Below the pieces are notes generated by a model. It was not told where the DNA came from, searched no databases, and saw only the letters and a program-made list of their open reading frames with translations. Shown here piece after piece: positions 13,650 to 22,400 of a stretch of DNA of 39,450 nt (positions are counted from its first letter, which is position 1; each line of letters opens with the position of its first letter). The DNA is from Minisyncoccota bacterium (lineage in GTDB: Bacteria > Patescibacteriota > Minisyncoccia > Phycocordibacterales > Zambryskibacteraceae). The stretch covers positions 1-39,450 of the forward strand of contig JANWHY010000004.1 in the NCBI GenBank assembly GCA_025450175.1, written 5' to 3'. The translations under genes were made by a program, and so were the position numbers.

Positions 13650-13722
13650 GCCGTTGTAGCTCAGTTGGTAGAGCACTTCCATGGTAAGGAAGAGGTCATC
13701 GGTTCGATCCCGATCAACGGCT
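13650..13722 (+). tRNA. tRNA-Thr (GGU)
   Basis: Acceptor GCCGTTG/CAACGGC, D arm GCTC-AGTTGGTA-GAGC, anticodon arm CTTCC-ATGGTAA-GGAAG (anticodon GGU), T arm ATCGG-TTCGATC-CCGAT, U73. Standard T loop. CCA not encoded. Six bases separate it from the next tRNA. Confidence 0.96.
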
Positions 13723-13728
13723 CAAGAG

Positions 13729-13801
13729 GCCACCTTAGCTCAGTTGGCAGAGCGGCAGTATCGTAAACTGCAGGTCCCCAGTTCGATCCTGGGAGGTGGC
13801 T
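13729..13801 (+). tRNA. tRNA-Thr (CGU)
   Basis: Acceptor GCCACCT/AGGTGGC, D arm GCTC-AGTTGGCA-GAGC, anticodon arm GCAGT-ATCGTAA-ACTGC (anticodon CGU), T arm CCCAG-TTCGATC-CTGGG, U73. CCA not encoded. The prfB start codon follows only six bases after its 3' end, so tRNA and mRNA are probably co-transcribed. Confidence 0.96.
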
Positions 13802-13807
13802 CAGAAT

Positions 13808-14686
13808 ATGAACGATAAAGAAACTAAAGAACAAAAACTTACTGGGCTAGAAGCGATGATGAGTCGCGCTGACTTTTGGAACGATAAGGTAGAAGCTCAA
13901 CGAGTGATAAAAGAGATACAAACTCTCAAAGACGAGCTCGCCGGGGTAGGTAAGTATGACAAGGGTGGGGCGGTGATGACCATCTTCTCTGGAGCTGGAG
14001 GGGACGATGCCGAAGACTTCTCCAAGATCTTGGTAGAGATGTATCTAAAACTTTTTCAGAAAAAGGGTTGGCAGTATTCGGTCGTTCATAAAAATGAGAA
14101 TGACCATGGAGGGTATAGGAATATTACTCTCGATATAGAAGGTAAGAATATATATGGCACGCTGAAGAATGAGTCTGGGGTCCACAGGTTGGTACGGGTA
14201 TCTCCTTTCAATGCTAATGCGAAGCGTCATACTTCCTTCTCTATGGTCGAAGTGATACCGAAGTTTGAGGCTCCAGAAGAGATAAAGATACCAGACCAAG
14301 ATTTGCGAATTGAACTTTCAAAATCTTCTGGGCCTGGAGGGCAGAATGTAAATAAGCGAGAGACAGCTGTGCGCCTCGTCCATATACCTACCAATATCGC
14401 GGTCCATGTAGAGAGCGAGAGGAGTCAGGGTCAGAACAAGGAGAAGGCCCTGAGAATGCTCGAAGCCAAGCTCTACAGGATGCTCGAGGATGAGCGTAAG
14501 GCCAAGGAGAAAGGGATGTATATCTCCAAGACCACCGAGATTACGTGGGGTAACCAGATTCGCTCCTACGTTCTCCATCCGTATAAAATGGTTAAGGATC
14601 ATAGGACCGATGTAGAAGTTCGTGATGTGGAAAAAGTTTTAGACGGTCATCTAGATGAATTTCTTGAAGCAGAGAAGAATCTGTGA
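13808..14686 (+). CDS. prfB: peptide chain release factor 2, short form
   Basis: Releases the peptide at UGA and UAA. 292 residues from ATG 13808 against about 365 in Escherichia coli. The stop-codon motif SPF at 132-134 identifies RF2, and the catalytic GGQ is at 177-179. The deficit lies in domain 1: after the RADFWNDKVEAQRVIKEI helix (20-37) the chain passes almost at once to YDKGGAVMTIFSGAGGDDAE, skipping about 50 residues of the usual helical domain. No programmed frameshift site is present. An upstream extension of the frame would run into the tRNA, so 13808 is the start. The stop TGA lies in the -10-like sequence of rpsP. Confidence 0.95.
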   Translation: MNDKETKEQKLTGLEAMMSRADFWNDKVEAQRVIKEIQTLKDELAGVGKYDKGGAVMTIFSGAGGDDAEDFSKILVEMYLKLFQKKGWQYSVVHKNENDHGGYRNITLDIEGKNIYGTLKNESGVHRLVRVSPFNANAKRHTSFSMVEVIPKFEAPEEIKIPDQDLRIELSKSSGPGGQNVNKRETAVRLVHIPTNIAVHVESERSQGQNKEKALRMLEAKLYRMLEDERKAKEKGMYISKTTEITWGNQIRSYVLHPYKMVKDHRTDVEVRDVEKVLDGHLDEFLEAEKNL

Positions 14687-14690
14687 TAAT
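14682..14690 (+). promoter_or_regulatory. extended -10 box of rpsP
   Basis: TGTGATAAT, an extended -10 (TG-n-GATAAT form), ending eight bases before the rpsP ATG and overlapping the prfB stop. No SD is present. Confidence 0.45.
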
Positions 14691-14698
14691 CTGGCCAA

Positions 14699-15136
14699 AT
14701 GTTAAAAATTAGGTTGCAGAGAGTAGGGAGGACACACGAGCCGAGTTTCCGGCTTGTTCTGACTGACTCTAAGAATGCTACCAAAAGTGGTCGCTTCAAG
14801 GAGATGCTCGGATCTTATGATCCTAGGAAGACCCGCGACCTTTTGAAGAGTGAGAGGATCAAGTACTGGCTCTCTCAGGGCGTCGGTGTTACCCCCACCA
14901 TCCACAACCTCCTTGTGAGCCACAAGATTATTGATGGCACCAAGATCAATGTAGCTCCTCCTCGCAAACCCCAAGAAGTGCCCGCTATCCAAGAGGTAAA
15001 AGAGCCAAAAGTGCCAGAAGTAGTACAAGAAGAGACTTCAGCTCCAGAATCTAGCCCAGTTGAGGCTCAAGATGCGGCTCCCGAATCTTCATCAGAGCCT
15101 CAAAGTGAGGATGCTATAATAGAGGAGAAGGCGTAA
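14699..15136 (+). CDS. rpsP: 30S ribosomal protein S16 with an acidic tail
   Basis: Residues 1-80 are S16: MLKIRLQRVGRTHEPSFRLV, then GRFKEMLGSYDPR and RIKYWLSQGVGVTPTIHNLL. S16 binds 16S rRNA early in 30S assembly. The family is usually 80-90 residues; here a tail of about 60 residues rich in Pro, Glu, Ser and Ala (about 85-145) is added, likely disordered. rpsP-khpA-trmD is a reduced version of the usual rpsP-khpA-rimM-trmD-rplS cluster: rimM and rplS are not here. Confidence 0.96.
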   Translation: MLKIRLQRVGRTHEPSFRLVLTDSKNATKSGRFKEMLGSYDPRKTRDLLKSERIKYWLSQGVGVTPTIHNLLVSHKIIDGTKINVAPPRKPQEVPAIQEVKEPKVPEVVQEETSAPESSPVEAQDAAPESSSEPQSEDAIIEEKA

Positions 15137-15164
15137 ACGTCTGATTATCCCTTAATATACTTTT

Positions 15165-15500
15165 ATGGTTGATGACGTTCAATTTCTAGAATTTGTTATA
15201 AAGGCATTGGTTACACATCCAGACGATGTGAAGATTAAGAGAACGGTAGATGAGATGGGGGTGCTCATGACTCTCGATGTGCATCGCGATGATATGGGGA
15301 AGGTGATCGGTCGCGCTGGTAATACAGCGAAGGCTATTCGTATACTCTTGCGAGTAGTGGGGATGAAGAACAACTCGAGAATCAATCTCAAGATCAACGA
15401 GCCTCAAGGTGGAGACAGCTGGCAGAGCCCTCGTGATACTAGCGTCGCCCGACCATCGAAGACTCTGGATGAGGCCATGGACGATCTGGAGCTAAGCTAA
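15165..15500 (+). CDS. khpA: KH-domain RNA-binding protein KhpA
   Basis: 111 residues with one type II KH domain. VIGRAGNTAKAIRILLR contains the G49-R-A-G52 loop that contacts RNA. KhpA binds RNA, often with KhpB, and is linked to cell division and sRNA action in Gram-positive bacteria. The C-terminal 30 residues (SWQSPRDTSVARPSKTLD) go beyond the usual 75-80-residue protein. Several overlapping AT-rich hexamers (TAATAT, TATACT) lie 3-6 bases before the ATG and no SD is visible. trmD starts on the base after its stop. Confidence 0.9.
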   Translation: MVDDVQFLEFVIKALVTHPDDVKIKRTVDEMGVLMTLDVHRDDMGKVIGRAGNTAKAIRILLRVVGMKNNSRINLKINEPQGGDSWQSPRDTSVARPSKTLDEAMDDLELS

Positions 15501-16151
15501 ATGCATTTCCACGTTATCACTCTCTTCCCAAAAGCGTTTAGCTCCTATCTGGGTGAGTCTATACTGAAGCGCTCTATTGAGGATAAGAAGATCCGGGTCT
15601 CCTTCTACAACCCTCGCGACTTCGCAGACAATAAGTGGAAGAGAGTTGATAGGCCGCCGTATGGTGGAGGTCCAGGACTTGTCATAGAGGCTCTGCCAGT
15701 AATTGCCGCTATTGAATCTGCGTTAAAAAAGGCGAAGAAGGCTAAAATAATTTTCCTCTCGCCCTCGGGTAAGCAATTTAGCAATGAATATGCTAAAAAA
15801 GTTTCTAAAAAGTTTAAGCACGTAATTATTGTTTGTGGTCGTTATGAGGGTATAGATGCAAGGGTGAAGAAGGTTTTTAAAATGGAAGATATTTCTGTGG
15901 GACCATTCGTACTGACGGGAGGGGAATTGCCCGCCATGACTATTATTGATGTTATGTCTCGCCAAGTGCCCGGAGTCTTGGGTAACCTCGATTCGCTCGA
16001 AGAGCGTCGAGTCTCAACTTCGGAAGTTTACACTCGTCCAGAAGTTTTCAAGTATAAGAACAAGTCTTATAAGGTCCCCAAGATCCTCCTCTCCGGCCAC
16101 CGGGCCAAAATAGAGGAGTGGAAGAAGGGCTTGACAGGAAAGGGGGGATAG
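15501..16151 (+). CDS. trmD: tRNA (guanine37-N1)-methyltransferase, shortened
   Basis: Methylates G37 next to the anticodon with S-adenosylmethionine, preventing +1 frameshifts. 216 residues against about 245-255. The knotted N-terminal fold is clear: FHVITLFP, RPPYGGGPGL (52-60), CGRYEGIDARV (112-122), VGPFVLTGGELPAM (133-146). The segment after VPGVLG reads NLDSLEERRVSTSEVYTRP, where most TrmD proteins have a four-residue longer stretch with an Asp-Ser-Phe motif containing the proposed general base (Asp169 in E. coli). The C-terminal domain ends soon after ILLSGHRAKIEEWKK. Its start abuts the khpA stop. Confidence 0.9.
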   Translation: MHFHVITLFPKAFSSYLGESILKRSIEDKKIRVSFYNPRDFADNKWKRVDRPPYGGGPGLVIEALPVIAAIESALKKAKKAKIIFLSPSGKQFSNEYAKKVSKKFKHVIIVCGRYEGIDARVKKVFKMEDISVGPFVLTGGELPAMTIIDVMSRQVPGVLGNLDSLEERRVSTSEVYTRPEVFKYKNKSYKVPKILLSGHRAKIEEWKKGLTGKGG

Positions 16152-16246
16152 ATTACACTCCTAGGACTTCGCTGATTGAGTTACGGCTGCACGAAGGCGC
16201 CTCCCCTCTATTATTATCTCCTTTTAGCTTTAACCAAACTTTTTTA

Positions 16247-19200
16247 ATGCAAAAGAAATATTTCGGCCGCTTTCGTAAGCCCTTAGCCGAGATCCCTAAC
16301 CTTGTCACAAGCCAGGTTGAGTCCTTCAAGTGGCTAGTGCGAACGGGTCTCAAGGAGGTCTTCGAGGAATTCTCTTCTATTAAAGACTTCTCCGGTAGGA
16401 AGTTCCAACTCGACTTCGTCGGCTTCGAGCTTGCAGAACCTAAGGTAGATGAGTACACCGCCAAGGAGCGCAAACTCTCTTATGAGGCTCCTCTCAAGGT
16501 TCGCGTCCGCCTCAAGAACTTAATCATGAAGACAGAGAAGGAGCAGGAGATCTTTATGGCCGATTTCCCCCTCATGACTCCTCACGGCACCTTTATCATC
16601 TCGGGTATTGAGCGCGTGGTTGTCCCTCAACTCGCTCGTTCTACTGGAGTCTCCTTCACTACCCAAGAGGTGAAGGGGAAGAAGACCTTCGGAGCGAAGA
16701 TCATCCCTGGTCGCGGCGCTTGGATTGAGCTAGAGACCGACCACGACGACACTATCTACGTTCGTATCGATAGGAAGAGGAAGTTCCCTATAACCACGCT
16801 TCTGCGTGTCTTCATGTCGGAGGGGAAGAACGATGCCCCAATCTCTAACGAGAAGATTGTAGCCCTATTTAAGGATGTTCCAGAGGCTAAGCGCTTCATA
16901 GAGAAGACTTTGGCTAAGGATCACACTCAGTCTAGGGACGAGGCGGCTGTCGAGATCCATAAGCGCCTTCGCGATGGCGATTTGGCGGCTCCAGACAACG
17001 CGCGAGAATTCGTTAACTCCATCTTCGACAAGGAGCGCTACGATATCTCTCGCGTGGGTCGCTTCCGCTTCAATAACCGTTTTGGCGACAAGGTCGGATC
17101 TAAGGAGATTGAGCGCCGTACCTTATCTCTCGACGATATCATCACTATCCTTGGTCACATCGTGCATTTAAATATTACCCCAGGCTCTGAGGCCGATGAC
17201 ATCGACCACCTTGGTTCTCGTCGTGTGCGTCTAGTAGGGGAGCTCTTCCAACAGAAGATTCGCGTGGGTATGGCTCAGATCAAGAGGAACATCCAGAACA
17301 GGATGTCTACCATCGAGACCGACGTCACTCTGCCCGTCTCCTTCATTTCTCCTAAGCCTCTCCAGGCGAGGATGAAGGAATTCTTCACTACGAACCAGCT
17401 CTCGCAGTTCATGCAACAGAACAATGCCTTGGATGAGTTGGAGCATCTCCGCACCGTCAGTGCTCTTGGCCCTGGAGGTCTAAGTCGCGCTCGTGCGGGT
17501 TATGAGGTCCGCGATGTTCACCCTTCTCATTATGGTCGACTCTGTCCCATCCAAACTCCCGAAGGTCCAAACATTGGTCTCATCTTGCGTCTTGCCGCTC
17601 ATGCCAGGATCAACGACTTCGGTATGATCGAGACTCCTTATGCTGTGGTAGAGAAGGGTAAGATCACAGGCGAGCTCAAGTTCCTCAATGCTCTTGAGGA
17701 AGAGAATTACAAGATCGCCCACGCCGCCACTCACGTAGAAGACGACAAGGTTGTCTCCGATATGGTCGAGGTGAGAGTCAAGGGGACTCCTCAGACTGTT
17801 AAGCGAGACGAGGTGGACTTCATCGACGTCGCGACCAACCAAGCCTTCTCCATCGCTACTTCCATGATTCCTTTCTTGAACCACGACGACGCTAACCGCG
17901 CACTCATGGGTTCCAACATGCAGAAGCAAGCTACGCCTTGTATCGTGCCTGAGCTCCCACTCGTAGCTACGGGAGTGGAGAGTGTCGCTATTCGCGATAC
18001 CGGTCGTGTACTCTTCTCTGCTACGGAAGGTACCGTCACCTCTGTCGATGGCTCACTCATCACAGTCCGTGACTCTAAGGGTAATGACCACAAGTATCCT
18101 TTGGTCAACTTCTCTATGACCAACAACTTCACCGCCTTCCACCAGAGACCAAGCGTCAAGCTCGGAGAGAAGGTGAAGAAGGGTCAAGTCTTGGCCGACA
18201 CCTCTTCCTCTGATGAGGGCCAGATGTCTGTGGGACAAAATGTTTTGGTAGCCTTCATGTCCTGGTCTGGTGCCAACTACGAAGACGCCATCATCGTCTC
18301 AGAGCGTCTAGTAGAAAAGTCTAAGTTTAGTTCTATTCATATAGAAGAGTTCACTATCAATGTGCGCGACACCAAGCTTGGTCCAGAGATGACCACTTGC
18401 GACATCCCCAATGTCGGTGAGTCTAAGCTCAAGAACTTAGCTGAAGATGGCATCATCCGCGTAGGTGCTGAGGTGCGTCCGGGCGATATCCTTGTGGGCA
18501 AGATTACTCCTAAGGGTGAGTCACAACTTACTCCAGAAGAGCGTCTACTTCGCTCCCTCTTCGGTGAGAAGGCTCGCGATGTGAAGGACACTTCCAAGCG
18601 TATGGAAGGTGGTAAGCGCGGACGCGTGATCTCTGTCCAGATCTTCTCTCGCGAGAAGGGAGATAAGCTCGAGTCCGGAGTGTTGAAGCAGATCAATATC
18701 CAAGTCGCTCAGCTTCGCAATGTCTCTGTAGGAGACAAGCTTGCCGGGCGCCATGGTAATAAGGGAGTAATCTCCAAGATCTTGCCTGTCGCCGACATGC
18801 CTTACATGGCCGATGGTACTCCCATCGACATCATCCTCACACCACTTGGTGTGCCAAGCCGTATGAACTTGGGTCAGATTCTAGAAATGCACTTGGGTCT
18901 TGCTGCGCACACTCTCAACTATCAGGCTATAGTGCCTCCGTTTGCTGGTGCTACTGAGGAAGAAATTAAGGAAGAGTTAGTCAAAGCTGGCTTCGATACT
19001 TCGGGCAAGGTTGAGCTCTTCGATGGTCGCACCGGACAGGCCTTCGACCAAAAGGTGGCAGTGGGTTACATGTATGTGCTTAAGCTTCACCACATGGTTG
19101 AGGACAAGATCCACATGCGATCTATTGGTCCTTACTCTCTCATTACTCAGCAACCTCTCGGTGGTAAGGCTCAGAACGGAGGTCAGCGATTTGGAGAAAT

Positions 19201-19468
19201 GGAAGTATGGGCACTTCTGGGTCATGGTGCTGGATATACTCTGCGCGAAATGTTAACTATCAAGTCTGACGACATCTTGGGCCGCTCAATGGCCTTCGAT
19301 GCTATCGTTAAGAACGAGAAGATCCCTGAGCCACATCCACCAGCCTCATTTAATGTGCTGGTCAACAACCTCAAGGGCTTATCTCTCGATGTAGAGCTCA
19401 AGAAGACTCTCCGAGGAGATGCTGGTTTTATCTCCAAGACTCAAGATAACTCACAAAACAATGCCTAA
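16247..19468 (+). CDS. rpoB: DNA-directed RNA polymerase subunit beta
   Basis: 1073 residues, from ATG 16247 (MQKKYFGRFRKPLAEIPNLV); the open frame extends upstream to 16118, inside trmD, but that part is not RpoB-like. All main blocks are present: SRARAGYEVRDVHPSHYGRL and PIQTPEGPNIGL, the switch and flap regions, GDKLAGRHGNKGVIS and the C-terminal KLHHMVEDKIHMRSIGPYSL and GGQRFGEMEVWAL. The rifampicin pocket reads QFMQQNNALDELEHLRTVS: Gln390 stands where E. coli has Asp516. A weak TATTAT at 16212-16217 may be its -10. The 95 bases before it carry no ORF. It overlaps rpoC by eight bases. Confidence 0.97.
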   Translation: MQKKYFGRFRKPLAEIPNLVTSQVESFKWLVRTGLKEVFEEFSSIKDFSGRKFQLDFVGFELAEPKVDEYTAKERKLSYEAPLKVRVRLKNLIMKTEKEQEIFMADFPLMTPHGTFIISGIERVVVPQLARSTGVSFTTQEVKGKKTFGAKIIPGRGAWIELETDHDDTIYVRIDRKRKFPITTLLRVFMSEGKNDAPISNEKIVALFKDVPEAKRFIEKTLAKDHTQSRDEAAVEIHKRLRDGDLAAPDNAREFVNSIFDKERYDISRVGRFRFNNRFGDKVGSKEIERRTLSLDDIITILGHIVHLNITPGSEADDIDHLGSRRVRLVGELFQQKIRVGMAQIKRNIQNRMSTIETDVTLPVSFISPKPLQARMKEFFTTNQLSQFMQQNNALDELEHLRTVSALGPGGLSRARAGYEVRDVHPSHYGRLCPIQTPEGPNIGLILRLAAHARINDFGMIETPYAVVEKGKITGELKFLNALEEENYKIAHAATHVEDDKVVSDMVEVRVKGTPQTVKRDEVDFIDVATNQAFSIATSMIPFLNHDDANRALMGSNMQKQATPCIVPELPLVATGVESVAIRDTGRVLFSATEGTVTSVDGSLITVRDSKGNDHKYPLVNFSMTNNFTAFHQRPSVKLGEKVKKGQVLADTSSSDEGQMSVGQNVLVAFMSWSGANYEDAIIVSERLVEKSKFSSIHIEEFTINVRDTKLGPEMTTCDIPNVGESKLKNLAEDGIIRVGAEVRPGDILVGKITPKGESQLTPEERLLRSLFGEKARDVKDTSKRMEGGKRGRVISVQIFSREKGDKLESGVLKQINIQVAQLRNVSVGDKLAGRHGNKGVISKILPVADMPYMADGTPIDIILTPLGVPSRMNLGQILEMHLGLAAHTLNYQAIVPPFAGATEEEIKEELVKAGFDTSGKVELFDGRTGQAFDQKVAVGYMYVLKLHHMVEDKIHMRSIGPYSLITQQPLGGKAQNGGQRFGEMEVWALLGHGAGYTLREMLTIKSDDILGRSMAFDAIVKNEKIPEPHPPASFNVLVNNLKGLSLDVELKKTLRGDAGFISKTQDNSQNNA

Positions 19469-22400
19469 CTTCACACCTAAGAATTCCAATAATTCCAATG
19501 ACTTCGCGGCGATCTCTATCAAGCTCGCTTCACCTGAGCGCATTCGCGAGTGGTCCCATGGGGAGGTGACTAAGCCCGAGACTATCAATTACCGTACTCA
19601 AAGAAGCGAGAGGAACGGTCTTTTCGACGAGAAGATCTTCGGTCCTGATCGAGATTTCGAATGTTACTGTGGTAAGTACCGAGGTATTCGTTATAAGGGG
19701 ATTGTCTGTGAGAAGTGTGGTGTCGAGATCACTCGCTCTATTGTGCGTCGTGAGCGCATGGGCCACATTGAGCTTGCTACTCCGGTCGCTCATATCTGGT
19801 TCCTTAAGAATGTGCCCTCGAGAATCTCTCTAGTAATGGGTATCCCCGTCGCTGATCTTGAGAAGGTGGTGTACTTCGCGGGCTATGTCGTAACCTCCGT
19901 ATCGGAGAGTGAGAAGGCTCGTGTACTTAAGGATCTCGACTCAGAACTCAAGGCTAAGATGAAAACTCTTACCGACGATAAGTCGCGGCTAGCCTTGAAG
20001 GAGCTTGCAAGCGATACCAAGCGCGACATCGAGTCTCTAGTTCCTGGTCGAGTTTTGGATGAGATAGAGTATCATCGCGCTTCGGTGAAGTATCCAACCA
20101 TCTTCGAGGCTGGTATTGGTGCGGAGGCTATCTACAATATTTTAAAGAACACAGACCTCCACAAGCTCTTGAAGGAGCTTGAAGCTCGTCTTGAGCACGC
20201 TCCTTCTACCGAGATTACTCGTCTCAATAAGCGTATCTCTACTATCCAGTGGATGATCAATGGGGGAGTGCGTCCTGAGTGGATGTTCCTTATCCGTATC
20301 CCTGTTATCCCTCCTGCTATTCGACCCATGGTCCCTCTTGATGGTGGTCGTTATGCGGCCTCAGATGTAAACGATCTTTACCGCCGAGTAATCAACCGCA
20401 ACAACCGTTTGAAGAAGCTCAAGGATATCAATGCTCCTGATGTAATCTTGCGCAATGAGAAAAGAATTCTTCAAGAGGCGGTTGATGCACTCATCGACAA
20501 CAACATTCGCCACGGTAGTATTGCGGGCAATCAAGCTCAGCGCCGCCCACTTAAATCTCTTTCTGATAACCTTAAGGGCAAGCGAGGTCTCTTCCGTCAG
20601 AACCTCTTGGGTAAGCGCGTAGACTACTCCGGTCGCTCAGTGATCGTGGTCGGACCTGAACTCAAGCTCCACCAGTGTGGTTTGCCTAAGCACATGGCTC
20701 TTGAACTCTTTAAGCCATTTATCATCTCTGAATTATTGAAGAGGGAACTTGCCTTCAACATTCCCGGAGCCCGTCGACTTATAGAAGATGCGATTCCAGA
20801 AGTTTGGGCCATTCTCGAAGAGGTGATTCGCGGCAAGTATGTCCTCCTCAACCGTGCCCCAACCTTACACCGCTTGGGTATCCAGGCCTTCCAGCCTGTA
20901 CTTATCGAGGGTAATGCTATCCAGCTCCACCCACTTGTTTGTACTGCCTTCAATGCCGACTTCGACGGCGACCAGATGGCCGTTCACGTCCCTCTTGGAG
21001 AAGAAGCTCAAGCTGAAGCCCGTCTTATCATGGCCGCGGATAGAAACATCCTTAAGCCGGGTAATGGTGAGCCTGTGGTCTCTGCCAAGCTCCTCGATAT
21101 CGTCCTCGGTACTTACTGGGTTACCAGAATTCTGCCTGGAGAGAAGGGGGAAGGTCGCTACTACACTAATCCTAACAGCGCTATCACTGCTTATGAGTTC
21201 GGAGTAGTAAGTCTCCGTGCCAAGATTAAGGTCTTACCTACAGATACTGAGAGGTACAAGATTTTCGGCGGACAAGCTTTCGAGACTACTGTTGGTCGAC
21301 TTATGTTCAACGGTATTCTTCCTAAGGACTATCCTTTTATCAACAAGGAGATGAGTCGTAAGGAAATGTCTAAGCTTGTCGATGATCTCATTGAGCGCTA
21401 CGGGATCGAGAACATCCCTGCCATCATGGATGGTATTAAGAATTTTGGTTTCCGCTTCGCTACTTACTCTGGTGTAACCTGGGGTCTCTCTGATGTGAAG
21501 ATTCCTGAAGGCAAGAAAGCTGTTATTGATAAGGGTAAGGCTCAGGTGCGAGAAGTAGTAGAGCAGTATAACGAAGGACTTCTTTCTGAGCATGAGAGGA
21601 TCACTAAGTCAGTTGAGATCTGGCAAAGCATTAAGTCAGAGGTTGAGAAGCTCATCCCAGCTACTCTCGATATACGAGACTCAGTCTACGACATGACATA
21701 TTCTGAGGCTCGCGGGTCCCTCGGTAACTTAAACCAGATGGCTGGCATGAAGGGTGTGATCGCCAACGTCTCGGGAGAGTCTCTAGAGTTCCCCATCCTC
21801 TCGTGTTACAAGGAGGGTCTTACTCCACTTGAGTACTTCATCACCACTCACGGTAGTCGTAAGGGTCTTACCGACACGGCGTTGAACACTGCAAAGGCCG
21901 GCTATCTTACTCGCCGCCTCTTCGATGTTGCTCAAGATGAAATTATTAATGAAGATGATTGTGGTGCCAAAGAGGGCACGACTATTCACAAGAAGACTGC
22001 CTCGGGTATTGAGATGCCTCTCTCTAAGAATATTAAGGGTCGCTTCTTGGTGAGCGACTTACTTGATGCTAAGGGGGAAGTGCTTTTCAAGCGTGGGCAT
22101 CTTATCAGTAAGGATGATGCAGAGAAGATAGATGAGAGTGGGCTTGAGTCTGTACGCGTCCGCTCACCACTTGCTTGTAAGTCGATGAAGGGTCTCTGCA
22201 TTAAGTGCTACGGTATCGATCTTGGTAACAATAAGCCTATCGAGCTCGGTGAGGCAGTAGGTACTGTCGCCGCTCAAGCTATCGGCGAGCCAGGTACGCA
22301 GCTCACTATGAGAACCTTCCATGCCGGAGGTATTGCCTCTGCAGGAGGAGACATCACTGCCGGTCTTCCTCGTGTCGAAGAGATCTTCGAGAAGCGCCAA

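Noticed and set aside
13808-14686. UGA recoding or a programmed frameshift in prfB
   Set aside because: TGA ends several genes here (gatC, prfB, the HEPN-like gene) and RF2 is intact; prfB reads in one frame without an internal stop.
16118-16246. 43-residue N-terminal extension of RpoB
   Set aside because: It begins within trmD and has no similarity to RpoB; family homology starts at MQKKYFGRF (16247).
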